The translations under genes were made by a program, and so were the position numbers. The notes beneath the pieces are model-generated. The model did no database searches. It saw nothing but the letters and a program-made list of their open reading frames with translations, and was not told the DNA's origin. Source: Flavobacteriales bacterium (GTDB lineage: Bacteria; Bacteroidota; Bacteroidia; Flavobacteriales; Flavobacteriaceae). From it: a DNA stretch of 64,000 nucleotides. Shown piece after piece: positions 55,436-63,978 of the stretch (within the stretch, counting starts at the first letter, position 1; every line of letters begins with the position of its first letter). Location: positions 62,001 to 126,000 of the forward strand of contig JABMNH010000014.1 in the NCBI GenBank assembly GCA_013205245.1. Direction: 5' to 3'.

Positions 55436-57952
55436 ATGAAAAAAGTATTTTTAATCTGCTTATTAATAGCTTCAACTATTGAAGCACAAAACAATATTGA
55501 CGTATCCTATTATCTTCCTCAAGATGTTTCTTATAACCAAAATATCCCAACTCCAGAACAAATTATTGGACATCAAGTTGGTGAATGGCACGTCACTCAT
55601 GATAAATTGGTTCAATATATGTATGTACTCGCCAATGCATCTGATAGAATTATTATTGAAGATAGAGGAAAAACATTTGAAGACAGACCTTTACTGTTAT
55701 TAACGATTACTGCTCCAAAAAATCATCAAAAAATTGAAAGCATTAAGAAAACACATATGGATGCTACAGACGGAGTTTCTAGTTCAAATAGCAACGATAT
55801 GCCACTTGTTTTATATCAAGGATTTTCCATTCATGGGAATGAACCAAGTGGAGCAAATGCAGCGCTTTTAGTGGCTTATTATTTAGCAGCAGCTGAAGGT
55901 ACTAAAATTGCTGAATTATTAGATAATACTATAATATTATTTGACCCTTCGTATAATCCAGACGGCTTGCAACGATTTGCATATTGGGCAAACACTAATA
56001 AAAATGCAAATTTAAATCCAGACCCAAATGATAGAGAATATAATGAAGTATGGCCTGGAGGAAGAACAAACCATTATTGGTTCGATTTAAATAGAGATTG
56101 GATGCCAGCACAACTTCCTGAATCACGTGCTCGATTAAAAACATTTCATGATTGGCTGCCTAATATATTAACTGACCATCATGAAATGGGTAGCCATTCA
56201 ACGTTCTTTTTTCAACCTGGCGTACCGGAAAGGACTAACCCTTTAACTCCAAAATTAAATCAGGAACTCACAAAAAAAATAGGTAGTTATCATGCAAAAG
56301 CACTTGATAAAATTGGGTCGCTTTATTATTCTGAAGAAGGATATGACGATTTTTATTATGGTAAAGGCTCAACCTATCCCGATATTAATGGTGGTATCGG
56401 TATTTTGTTTGAACAAGCCAGTTCTCGTGGTCATGTTCAAGAAACCGAAAATGGTTTATTAACGTTCCCTTTTACCATTCGAAATCAATTTACAGCAGCC
56501 TTATCTACTTTAGATGCTGCAAAAAATATGCGCGTTGAAATACTAGATTATCAGCAGAATTTTTACCAAAATGCGCGTAATGAGGGCAGCAAAGAAAAAG
56601 ATAAAGCTATTGTTTTTGGTGATGAAAAAGATGCTGCTAAAACTTACCATCTAGCAGAAATATTAAAAAGAAATCACATCAACTTTAATGACATTAAACA
56701 AGACTTTACTGTTAACGGAAAACAATATAAAAAAGGATATAGTTATATCATCCCTAAAAATCAAAAAAACACGCGTTTAATTAATGCGATGTTTCAAAAA
56801 CAAACCACATTTAAAGACAGTATATTCTACGATATTTCTGCGTGGACGTTTCCTTTAGCTTTTAACGTAGATTATGCTGAGGGCTCTTTTGTGAATAATA
56901 CAGGAGAAACTGTTACTAATCTTCAATTAAAAACTGGTAAGGTTTCAAATATTAGTAATTATGCCTACCTTATGGAGTGGCATGAATATTACACACCTAA
57001 AGTTTTAAACAAAATTTTGAATAAAAATTTAAGAGCAAAAGTTGCCTTAAAGCCTTTCAATTTAAACGGAAAACAGTATGATTATGGTACTATTTTAATA
57101 CCTGTTCAAAATCAAACTTTAGCTAATAATGATCTATTTAATTTTTTAAATGAAATAGCCAAAGAATGTCATTTAGAAATAGATGGTGTTAACACAGGAC
57201 TTACGAAAGGTATTGATTTAGGAAGTAGAAATTTTAAACCCTTAGAAAAAATAAGTGTTGCCCTTTTAGTTGGTGAAGGTGTCACATCATACGATGCAGG
57301 CGAAATATGGCATCTTTTTGACCAAAAATATGATATAGCCATCACTAAATTAGATATAAAATCAATCGCAAAAGCAAATTTAAGTCGTTACAACACGCTT
57401 ATTGTCCCAAACATAAGCAATGAGGCTCTAAACGAAAAAAATACTAAAAAAATAAAGGCATGGGTTGAAAATGGCGGTACTATTATTGGCTTTAGAAATA
57501 CAGTAGAATGGTTTAAAACCAAAGAATTTGCAAAATTAGAAATTATAAAACCTAAAGTTGAAGCAAAAAATGTTTCCTATGAAGAAAAAGAAGATTTTAA
57601 AGGTGCACAAAAAATTGATGGTGCTATTTTTGAGGCTGAAATAGATCGTACACACCCTATAAATTTTGGGTATAAAAATAATAAAATAGCTTTATTTAGA
57701 AATACAACGGTTTTTATGAAACCTGATTCTACTAGCTATAACAACCCTATTAAATATACTAAAGCGCCTCTTCTAAGCGGTTATATATCTAAACCCAACT
57801 TAAAAGAATTAGCTAATTCTGTACCCTTACAAATTAAAAAATTAGGAAAAGGAAAAGTTGTTGCTTTTACTGATAATACTAACTTTAGAGCATTTTGGTA
57901 TGGCACAAATAAGCTGTTAATGAATGCTGTTTTTTTTAGAGATGAATTGTAG
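55436..57952 (+). CDS. Large exported M14-family zinc peptidase
   Basis: 838 residues with a signal peptide ending IEAQ (residue 18). The M14 catalytic domain covers about 40-370: HxxE is H133-G-N-E136 in SIHGNEPSGANAALL, FDPSYNPDGLQRF and WFDLNRDWMPAQLPESR follow, and LTDHHEMGSHSTF supplies the third zinc ligand. LFEQASSRGH carries the catalytic Glu area. The C-terminal half (about 380-838) holds beta-rich and GATase-like segments (VALLVGEGVTSYD, WVENGGTIIGFRN). Such two-part M14 proteins are frequent in Bacteroidota. It is co-transcribed with the S45 acylase. The cleaved bond is not predictable. Confidence 0.9.
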   Translation: MKKVFLICLLIASTIEAQNNIDVSYYLPQDVSYNQNIPTPEQIIGHQVGEWHVTHDKLVQYMYVLANASDRIIIEDRGKTFEDRPLLLLTITAPKNHQKIESIKKTHMDATDGVSSSNSNDMPLVLYQGFSIHGNEPSGANAALLVAYYLAAAEGTKIAELLDNTIILFDPSYNPDGLQRFAYWANTNKNANLNPDPNDREYNEVWPGGRTNHYWFDLNRDWMPAQLPESRARLKTFHDWLPNILTDHHEMGSHSTFFFQPGVPERTNPLTPKLNQELTKKIGSYHAKALDKIGSLYYSEEGYDDFYYGKGSTYPDINGGIGILFEQASSRGHVQETENGLLTFPFTIRNQFTAALSTLDAAKNMRVEILDYQQNFYQNARNEGSKEKDKAIVFGDEKDAAKTYHLAEILKRNHINFNDIKQDFTVNGKQYKKGYSYIIPKNQKNTRLINAMFQKQTTFKDSIFYDISAWTFPLAFNVDYAEGSFVNNTGETVTNLQLKTGKVSNISNYAYLMEWHEYYTPKVLNKILNKNLRAKVALKPFNLNGKQYDYGTILIPVQNQTLANNDLFNFLNEIAKECHLEIDGVNTGLTKGIDLGSRNFKPLEKISVALLVGEGVTSYDAGEIWHLFDQKYDIAITKLDIKSIAKANLSRYNTLIVPNISNEALNEKNTKKIKAWVENGGTIIGFRNTVEWFKTKEFAKLEIIKPKVEAKNVSYEEKEDFKGAQKIDGAIFEAEIDRTHPINFGYKNNKIALFRNTTVFMKPDSTSYNNPIKYTKAPLLSGYISKPNLKELANSVPLQIKKLGKGKVVAFTDNTNFRAFWYGTNKLLMNAVFFRDEL

Positions 57953-58008
57953 ATTTATTTAAAAAGATATCATAAAATAACTAGCTTTTTTTGCTAAGTT
58001 CAGCGTAA

Positions 58009-58046
58009 AAAACAAGCTTTTTGTGATTTTATAGACAAAAGCTAAA
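58009..58046 (+). repeat. Structured 38-base repeat, copy 2
   Basis: This is the partner of 38193-38230, 34 of 38 bases identical. It sits between the large M14 gene and the IS3 remnant and can fold through AGCTTTT and AAAAGCT. Confidence 0.6.
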
Positions 58047-58050
58047 CTTC

Positions 58051-58518
58051 TGGACTTGCAACAAAAAGTCGGACAAATTTTCTAAGACCTACGCTACATA
58101 TTTTAAGTTGTTAACTTCTAGTTCTACTTCTTTAGGTGTTTTATAATTTAAAGAAGAGTGTAATCTTTTTCTATTATACCAAATCTCTATATATTCAAAT
58201 ACTGCTAATTTAGCTTCTTCTATGGTTTTAAAACTATGATGATAAATCAATTCAGACTTTAATGTTTTAAAAAATGATTCAGCTACAGCATTATCCCAAC
58301 AATTTCCTTTCCGACTCATACTTTGGGTAATGAATTTGTTTGTTTTAATATATTTTCTAAACTCTTTACTAGCATATTGGATACCTCTGTCTGAATGAAA
58401 AAGTAAAGGTTTGTCTATTTTTCTTTTTGACAATGCCATTGAATCGCATTAATTTAGCCACCCTTCTTTTTGAAATTTGATAACCTTGAAATAATTCCCG
58501 AGTATATGTTGGAACTCC
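58051..58518 (-). pseudogene. Decayed IS3-family element (orfB remnant with internal deletion)
   Basis: On the minus strand 58439-58089 encodes 116 residues of the IS3-type DDE integrase C-terminus: LLFHSDRGIQYAS with the second Asp and NCWDNAVAESFFKTLKSELI with the Glu, then NRKRLHSSLNYKTP. Just upstream, in another frame, 58518-58432 encodes an HTH_21 piece (GVPTYTRELF, ISKRRVAKLMRFNG). The part between, about 80-90 residues with the first catalytic Asp, is missing and the frame changes, so this copy is dead. A TGGACTTGC-A-rich-GTCGGACA run (58051-58074) resembles an IS3 terminal repeat. OrfA and the other end are not seen. Confidence 0.85.
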
Positions 58519-58671
58519 ACTTCTTTATTATTACGAATTTTAAACTTTCAATCAAAACGTTTTATTGATGCACCAATGAAAACAAAGAGATAATCAAGCT
58601 TTTGTAAAATATAATTTTGATTAAATACCTCATAGTAATTAAGAAGCATTTTTTGGATTTTTTAATAAAAT

Positions 58672-59232
58672 TTAATCTTTATGAGTTACCTTAAACGGAA
58701 TCAAACCAGCCATGCCTTTGGTAATGGCTTCTTTATTTAACGGAATTAAATGATGGTACCGTTCTGGTAAAGATTTTTTAAGACCTTCAATAACATTATC
58801 TAATTTAACAATAGGTTTGATTTTTAAGAAGGCCCCTAAAATTATCATGTTAGATATTTTTGCATTACCCATGTCAATGGCTAGTTTATTGCCTTCAATC
58901 TGATAAATTTCAATATCTGTCCGTGTGGGATGAATGGTAATGCCGTTGGGATCGTATAATAATACGCCGCCGGGCTTTACTGTTTCTTGAAACTTATCCA
59001 TTGATTGTTGATTCAAAATAATGGCTGTATCGAAGGCCTTTAAATAAGGAGAACTAATACGTTCATCACTTAAAATAACAATTACATTGGCAGTACCGCC
59101 ACGCATTTCTGGTCCGTAAGAAGGCATCCAACTTACTTCTTGATCTTGCATAATGCCAGAATAAGCTAAAATTTTACCCATAGATAAAACCCCTTGTCCG
59201 CCAAAACCAGCTATAATAATTTCTTCTGTCAT
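58672..59232 (-). CDS. 2-oxoacid:ferredoxin oxidoreductase, gamma subunit
   Basis: 186 residues. The POR gamma fold is clear: IIAGFGGQGVLSMGKILAYSG at the N-terminus, WMPSYGPEMRGGTANVIVILSD, then a LNQQSMDKF segment and LGAFLKIKP near the middle. In the VOR/KOR complexes this chain helps bind coenzyme A and closes the active site. It is the last gene of a four-gene leftward operon (ferredoxin, alpha, beta, gamma), six bases after the beta stop. The substrate, 2-oxoglutarate or branched-chain 2-oxoacids, is not fixed by sequence. Confidence 0.9.
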   Translation of the reverse strand: MTEEIIIAGFGGQGVLSMGKILAYSGIMQDQEVSWMPSYGPEMRGGTANVIVILSDERISSPYLKAFDTAIILNQQSMDKFQETVKPGGVLLYDPNGITIHPTRTDIEIYQIEGNKLAIDMGNAKISNMIILGAFLKIKPIVKLDNVIEGLKKSLPERYHHLIPLNKEAITKGMAGLIPFKVTHKD

Positions 59233-59238
59233 TGCTTT

Positions 59239-60012
59239 TTATTTTAATTTACCATCTACTTTTATATCCCCTAGAGGGAAATAAGGAAACATATTTTCTT
59301 CCATCCAAATATTAGATTCTGTGGGTGTCATTTTCCAACCAGAATTACAGTTCGATACAATTTCTACAAACGACAAGCCCTTTCTTAACTTGATATTTTC
59401 GAATGCTTTACGGATAGCTTTTTTGGCCTTACGCACGTGTTTGTGTGTATGCACAGATTGGCGCGTTACATAATAAACACCCGGTAGATTGGCTATTAAT
59501 TCGGTTATTTTTAAAGGAGAACCCATCGTTTCAATATCCCTTCCGTAAGGCGATGTTGATGATTTCATGCCCTCTAAAGTAGTGGGCGCCATTTGCCCGC
59601 CCGTCATGCCATAAATACCATTATTCACAAAAATAATGACAATATTTTCGCCTCTGTTACAGGCATGAATAGTTTCTGCTGTACCGATAGCGGCTAAATC
59701 GCCATCGCCTTGATACGTGAATACATATTTTTCTGGCCACAATCTTGAAATAGCTGTAGCCACTGCTGGCGCACGTCCGTGGGCGGCTTGTGTCATATCA
59801 ACATTCATAAAATCGTAGGCTAAAACCGAACATCCTACAGGCGCAACACCAATAGTATCTTCAACAATACCCATCTCATCAATCACTTCCATGGTTAAAT
59901 TATGAGCAGTGCCATGACCGCAACCAGGACAGTAAGACAAGCTACAGCCTGTCATCAATTTTGTTTTACAAAATACTTGGTTCTCTGGTTTTATAATGTC
60001 TAATACTTCCAT
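59239..60012 (-). CDS. 2-oxoacid:ferredoxin oxidoreductase, beta subunit (TPP-binding)
   Basis: 257 residues. The thiamine-diphosphate and 4Fe-4S-ligand region is typical: LSYCPGCGHGTAHN supplies CxxC, VGCSVLAYDFMNVD follows, and FTYQGDGDLAAIGTAETIHACNRGENIVIIFVNNGIYG holds the GDG-to-NN TPP motif. It performs the oxidative decarboxylation with CoA, passing electrons to ferredoxin. The ATG at 60012 overlaps the alpha gene by 47 bases, longer than usual; a later ATG (59955) would lie just before the CxxC and cut the N-terminal arm. Part of the four-gene operon. Confidence 0.92.
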   Translation of the reverse strand: MEVLDIIKPENQVFCKTKLMTGCSLSYCPGCGHGTAHNLTMEVIDEMGIVEDTIGVAPVGCSVLAYDFMNVDMTQAAHGRAPAVATAISRLWPEKYVFTYQGDGDLAAIGTAETIHACNRGENIVIIFVNNGIYGMTGGQMAPTTLEGMKSSTSPYGRDIETMGSPLKITELIANLPGVYYVTRQSVHTHKHVRKAKKAIRKAFENIKLRKGLSFVEIVSNCNSGWKMTPTESNIWMEENMFPYFPLGDIKVDGKLK

Positions 60013-61090
60013 TATTGATAATTTTTTGTTCTAAAGCTTCTAAAATTTCTTCGGGTGTATGAATAATACCCCCTGTTCTACCAAAATGTGCAACAGGCAC
60101 TTTGTGTTCTACAGAAAGTCGCACGTCTTCAACCATTTGTCCTGCATTTAATTCGACGCTTAACATACCTTTAACTTGATCTGCCAATTCAAAAAGTGGT
60201 TGTTTGGGATAAGGAAATAATGTTATGGGGCGTAATAAACCGACTTTGATGCCTTTTTTGCGTCCCAATTCTACAGCCTTTTGGCTGATACGTGCACTTG
60301 AACCATATGCTACAATAAGATATTCGGCATCATCGCACAATGTTTTTTCGTAACGCATGTCTTCTTTTTCCATTTGTGCGTATTTCTTCATGAGTCTATG
60401 AACCCGCGCTTCCATTTTTTCTGATTTTAAATCGAGGGATGTAATGATGTTTCGTTCTCTTCCTTTTTTTCCAGTTACTGCCCAATCGCCATATTTTTCG
60501 ATAATTTCTTCATCGGTCATTCTAGGTTTTTGTTCTTTTAAATAGACCTTTTCCATCATTTGCCCAATGAGACCATCCGATAAAATAAGTACTGGCGCAC
60601 GGTATTTAAAAGCGATATCAAAAGCATCTTCTACAAAATCGGCCATTTCTTGAACAGATGATGGTGCTAAAACGTAGAGTTTATAATCGCCGTGACCACC
60701 CCCTTTTACAGATTGAAAATAATCAGCTTGCGATGGTTGAATGGTTCCTAAGCCTGGTCCGCCACGAACCACATTTACAATAACGCCAGGCAATTCGGCG
60801 CCAGCCATATACGATATTCCTTCAAGTTTTAGAGATATACCAGGGCTTGAAGACGATGTCATGGCTTTTTTACCCGTACTTGCAGCGCCATAAACCATGC
60901 TTATAGCAGCTATTTCGCTTTCGGCTTGTAACACAACCATACCTGTTCTTTTTTCAGGCTGCTCTGTCATTAAATATTCTATAATTTCTGTTTGTGGGGT
61001 GATGGGATAGCCAAAATAGCCATCAACACCGACACGAATAGCGGCTTCAGCTAAGGCTTCGTTCCCTTTCATCAATTTTAATTCTGCCAT
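59966..61090 (-). CDS. 2-oxoacid:ferredoxin oxidoreductase, alpha subunit (VorB/KorA type)
   Basis: 374 residues, matching the VorB/KorA alpha chain of the four-subunit enzymes. Seen: KLMKGNEALAEAAIRVG, FGYPITPQTEIIEYL (substrate carboxylate region), SSSPGISLKLEGISYM, ELPGVIVNVVRGGPGLGTIQPSQADY, and the C-terminal transketolase-like domain VAYGSSARISQKAV. It pairs with beta to form the TPP catalytic unit. It begins 17 bases after the ferredoxin stop. Orientation and spacing imply one transcript of four genes. Whether it favours 2-oxoisovalerate or 2-oxoglutarate remains open. Confidence 0.92.
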   Translation of the reverse strand: MAELKLMKGNEALAEAAIRVGVDGYFGYPITPQTEIIEYLMTEQPEKRTGMVVLQAESEIAAISMVYGAASTGKKAMTSSSSPGISLKLEGISYMAGAELPGVIVNVVRGGPGLGTIQPSQADYFQSVKGGGHGDYKLYVLAPSSVQEMADFVEDAFDIAFKYRAPVLILSDGLIGQMMEKVYLKEQKPRMTDEEIIEKYGDWAVTGKKGRERNIITSLDLKSEKMEARVHRLMKKYAQMEKEDMRYEKTLCDDAEYLIVAYGSSARISQKAVELGRKKGIKVGLLRPITLFPYPKQPLFELADQVKGMLSVELNAGQMVEDVRLSVEHKVPVAHFGRTGGIIHTPEEILEALEQKIINNGSIRHYKTREPSIL

Positions 61091-61107
61091 TTTAATACTG
61101 TATTTAA

Positions 61108-61338
61108 TTAAGCTGGAATTTTTACTCTGTAAACAGACAGGGCTCTATCTGGACAAACAATAGCACAATTTGTGCAACCTGTACAAGCTTCTGGCTTATC
61201 CATATAGGCGTAGTGATAACCTTTTCGGTTAACTTCCTTTGACATTTTAATTACATTTTCTAGACAAACGGGCATACATACTTCGCATCCTTTGCAGACT
61301 TCGGTATCTACCACAATTGCGCCTTGAACTTTTGCCAT
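61108..61338 (-). CDS. 2x4Fe-4S ferredoxin-like delta subunit of the 2-oxoacid oxidoreductase
   Basis: 76 residues. Two cluster motifs are present: CKGCEVCMPVC (the expected Pro after the last Cys is Leu) and CTGCTNCAIVCP. It is the electron-transfer delta chain of a KOR/VOR complex, taking electrons from the beta-subunit cluster to external ferredoxin. As the first gene of the operon it follows a promoter region with TAAATTTG. The fused N-terminal MAKVQGAIVVDTEVC matches delta chains of this type. Confidence 0.92.
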   Translation of the reverse strand: MAKVQGAIVVDTEVCKGCEVCMPVCLENVIKMSKEVNRKGYHYAYMDKPEACTGCTNCAIVCPDRALSVYRVKIPA

Positions 61339-61384
61339 ATCAATATATTTTAGTACGAATAGTGTAGTGTAATTTAATTATTCG

Positions 61385-61392
61385 CAAATTTA
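61385..61392 (-). promoter_or_regulatory. -7 promoter element for the 2-oxoacid oxidoreductase operon
   Basis: Minus-strand TAAATTTG matches TAnnTTTG exactly, about 47 bases upstream of the delta-subunit ATG. A TTTTTTG run lies 14 bases further upstream, a short spacing for a -33 box. Confidence 0.5.
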
Positions 61393-61471
61393 AGGGTTCT
61401 TTATTGCAAAAAAGATGACAAATATCAATTCTAATTAACAAATATTTTTGTAACTTTTGAGCATTGACAAA

Positions 61472-61499
61472 AAAAAGCAACCTTATTTGGTTGCTTTTT
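61472..61499 (-). terminator. Terminator after the E1 alpha/beta fusion gene
   Basis: AAAAAGCAACC and GGTTGCTTTTT form a perfect 11-bp stem with a six-base loop, T-run on the minus strand, 28 bases past the E1 stop. Confidence 0.88.
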
Positions 61500-61527
61500 A
61501 TAAAATATCTAATTTGTCTTTAATATT

Positions 61528-63978
61528 TTAATACAGTTTTTTATATTTTGAAGGATTTACTTCATGCATCACAGCATAAATACGTTCAAAAATATCTTCG
61601 GCATTTGGTTTAGAAAAATAATCGCCATCTGTGCCATAAGCTGCTCTGTGTGGTTTTGCAGTGAGTGTAATGGGTTTGCTATCTAAATACTGATAAGCAT
61701 TTTGCCTTTCTAATATCTCTTGTAATAAATATGCCGACGCGCCTCCTGGCACATCTTCATCAATCACAATAAGTCTGTTGGTTTTTTGAATACTTTTTAC
61801 ACAATCGTGATTCAAATCGAAGGGCAATAAACTTTGCACATCAATAAGTTCTATATCTATATCTACCTGATTTAAATCGGCAATAACATCTGCGACAATT
61901 TTTAAAGTAGAGCCATAAGAAACAACGGTAATATCTTTCCCTTTTTTAACAGTTTCAACAATACCAATAGGTGTTCTAAAGTCGCCCAAATTAGTAGGCA
62001 TTTTTTCTTTAAGACGATAGCCATTTAGATTTTCGACAATTAGACCGGGTTCATCACAAGCCAATAAGGTGTTATAAAAACCGGCAGCCTTGGTCATATT
62101 TCTAGGTACTAAAATATTAATACCTCTTAATAAATGAATAATAGCGCCCATTGGCGAACCCGAATGCCAAATACCTTCTAGCCTATGTCCGCGTGTTCTA
62201 ATAATTAACGGTGCTTTTTGTTTGCCAACTGTTCTGTAATGAAGTGTAGCTAAATCATCGCTTAATATTTGTAATCCGTAAAGCAAATAATCTAAATACT
62301 GGATTTCTGCAATTGGACGCAGACCTCTTAAAGCCATTCCAATACCCTGCCCTATGATAGTTGCTTCTCTTATGCCCGTATCAGAAACACGCATTTTTCC
62401 GTATTTTTCTTGAAGACCCACCAAACCTTGATTAACATCACCTATATTTCCGGCATCCTCACCAAAAATAAAAGCATTGTTGTTATTAGAGAATATATTG
62501 TCAAAATTGTCTTTTAATATAATTCTTGCATCAACCAAAGTGCTATTTTCACTATACGTTGGTAAAACTTCTTTAACAAGGGTCGCTTTTTTATTTGTAT
62601 TGCTATAAAGATGCGAACTGAATTTTGGTTGTTCCGATTTTATACAATTCGTTATCCAATTTTGTAATTGACTTTTTTCTAAAGAATTTTCATTTCTAAC
62701 ATAAACAATTGCTTTTCTTGCAGCCACTAAAATATCTTTAACTGAAATATCTTGAACTTGTGATAAATCGTTTTTTAATTTAAGTATAAAAGCCTTATTG
62801 CTACTCTTTCCTGAAAGATTAGAAAGCAGTTGAACAATTGTGTTTTTCTCTTTATTTATTGGATCTAGCAGTGCATTCCATGCAGCTCTTCTAGCTGAAC
62901 TTACTTCTCTTTTTGCTTCTTTTTCTATTTCAATAAGTTCTTCTTCTGAATCGACAAATTTAAGGCTGTTATTGTCTTCATCATTTAATTCAAAATCAAT
63001 AATCCACTCACGCATTTTTAAGATACAATCATTCTCTTTTTCCCAAGACAAACGATTTTTAGTTTTATATCTTTCGTGAGATCCAGATGTTGAATGCCCT
63101 TGCGGTTGGGTTAATTCTGTTACATGAATAAGTACAGGCAAATGTTCTTCTCTGGCAATTCTAGCTGCCTTATTATACACATCTATAAGTTGTGGATACT
63201 CCCATCCTTTGACAACAAAAATTTCATAGCCATTTTTATCATCATCACGTTGAAATCCGCTTAAAATTTCTGAAATACTTTCTTTAGTTGTTTGAAATTT
63301 TGCAGGAACAGAAATACCATAACCATCATCCCAAACACTAATAACCATAGGCACTTGTAAAACACCAGCTGCATTTACAGCTTCAAAAAACATACCTTCA
63401 GAAGTGCTGGCATTACCAATGGTTCCCCATGAAATTTCATTCCCATTTTTAGAAAAATTTTCGTTTTTTAAATTGGGCAAACGTCGGTACATTTTCGAGG
63501 CATACGCAATACCTAACATACGTGGCATCTGGCTAGCCGTTGGAGAAATATCGGAAGTTGAATTATATTGTTCGGTTAAATTTTTGAAATCACCATTATC
63601 ATCTAAACTATGGGTCCCAAAATGTCCACCCATTTGACGTCCACCCGACATTGGTTCGGCTCCTATACTGGGATGCGCATATAAACCTGCAAAAAATTGT
63701 TGTGGCGTTAATGCGCCAATAGCCATCATAAAAGTTTGGTCGCGGTAATAGCCCGACCTAAAATCGCCTTTCTTAAAAGCTTTTGCCATGGCTAATTGTG
63801 GCACCTCTTTTCCATCACCAAAAATGCCAAATTTGGCCTTTCCTGTTAAAACTTCTCTACGTCCTAAAAGACTGCATTCTCTACTTGTAACTGCAATTTT
63901 ATAATCATTTAAAACCTCTTTTTTAAATTGGTTAAATGAAATTTCTTTCTGACTTGTAGATGATGTTTTTACAGACAT
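61528..63978 (-). CDS. 2-oxoacid dehydrogenase E1 component, fused alpha and beta subunits
   Basis: 816 residues. The alpha half (1-340) has the TPP site GTIGNASTSEGMFFEAVNAAG and the regulated loop region QPQGHSTSGSHERY. A helical linker (about 340-480) joins the beta half, with FIFGEDAGNIGDVNQGL, SDTGIREATIIGQGIGMALRGLRPIAEIQYLDY, RTRGHRLEGIWHSGSP and GGASAYLLQEI. The family decarboxylates branched-chain 2-oxoacids or pyruvate and passes the acyl group to a lipoyl E2. E2 is not in view; lpdA at 28588 is a possible E3. The long linker makes it bigger than a plain alpha-beta sum. It ends at a strong terminator. Confidence 0.92.
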   Translation of the reverse strand: MSVKTSSTSQKEISFNQFKKEVLNDYKIAVTSRECSLLGRREVLTGKAKFGIFGDGKEVPQLAMAKAFKKGDFRSGYYRDQTFMMAIGALTPQQFFAGLYAHPSIGAEPMSGGRQMGGHFGTHSLDDNGDFKNLTEQYNSTSDISPTASQMPRMLGIAYASKMYRRLPNLKNENFSKNGNEISWGTIGNASTSEGMFFEAVNAAGVLQVPMVISVWDDGYGISVPAKFQTTKESISEILSGFQRDDDKNGYEIFVVKGWEYPQLIDVYNKAARIAREEHLPVLIHVTELTQPQGHSTSGSHERYKTKNRLSWEKENDCILKMREWIIDFELNDEDNNSLKFVDSEEELIEIEKEAKREVSSARRAAWNALLDPINKEKNTIVQLLSNLSGKSSNKAFILKLKNDLSQVQDISVKDILVAARKAIVYVRNENSLEKSQLQNWITNCIKSEQPKFSSHLYSNTNKKATLVKEVLPTYSENSTLVDARIILKDNFDNIFSNNNNAFIFGEDAGNIGDVNQGLVGLQEKYGKMRVSDTGIREATIIGQGIGMALRGLRPIAEIQYLDYLLYGLQILSDDLATLHYRTVGKQKAPLIIRTRGHRLEGIWHSGSPMGAIIHLLRGINILVPRNMTKAAGFYNTLLACDEPGLIVENLNGYRLKEKMPTNLGDFRTPIGIVETVKKGKDITVVSYGSTLKIVADVIADLNQVDIDIELIDVQSLLPFDLNHDCVKSIQKTNRLIVIDEDVPGGASAYLLQEILERQNAYQYLDSKPITLTAKPHRAAYGTDGDYFSKPNAEDIFERIYAVMHEVNPSKYKKLY

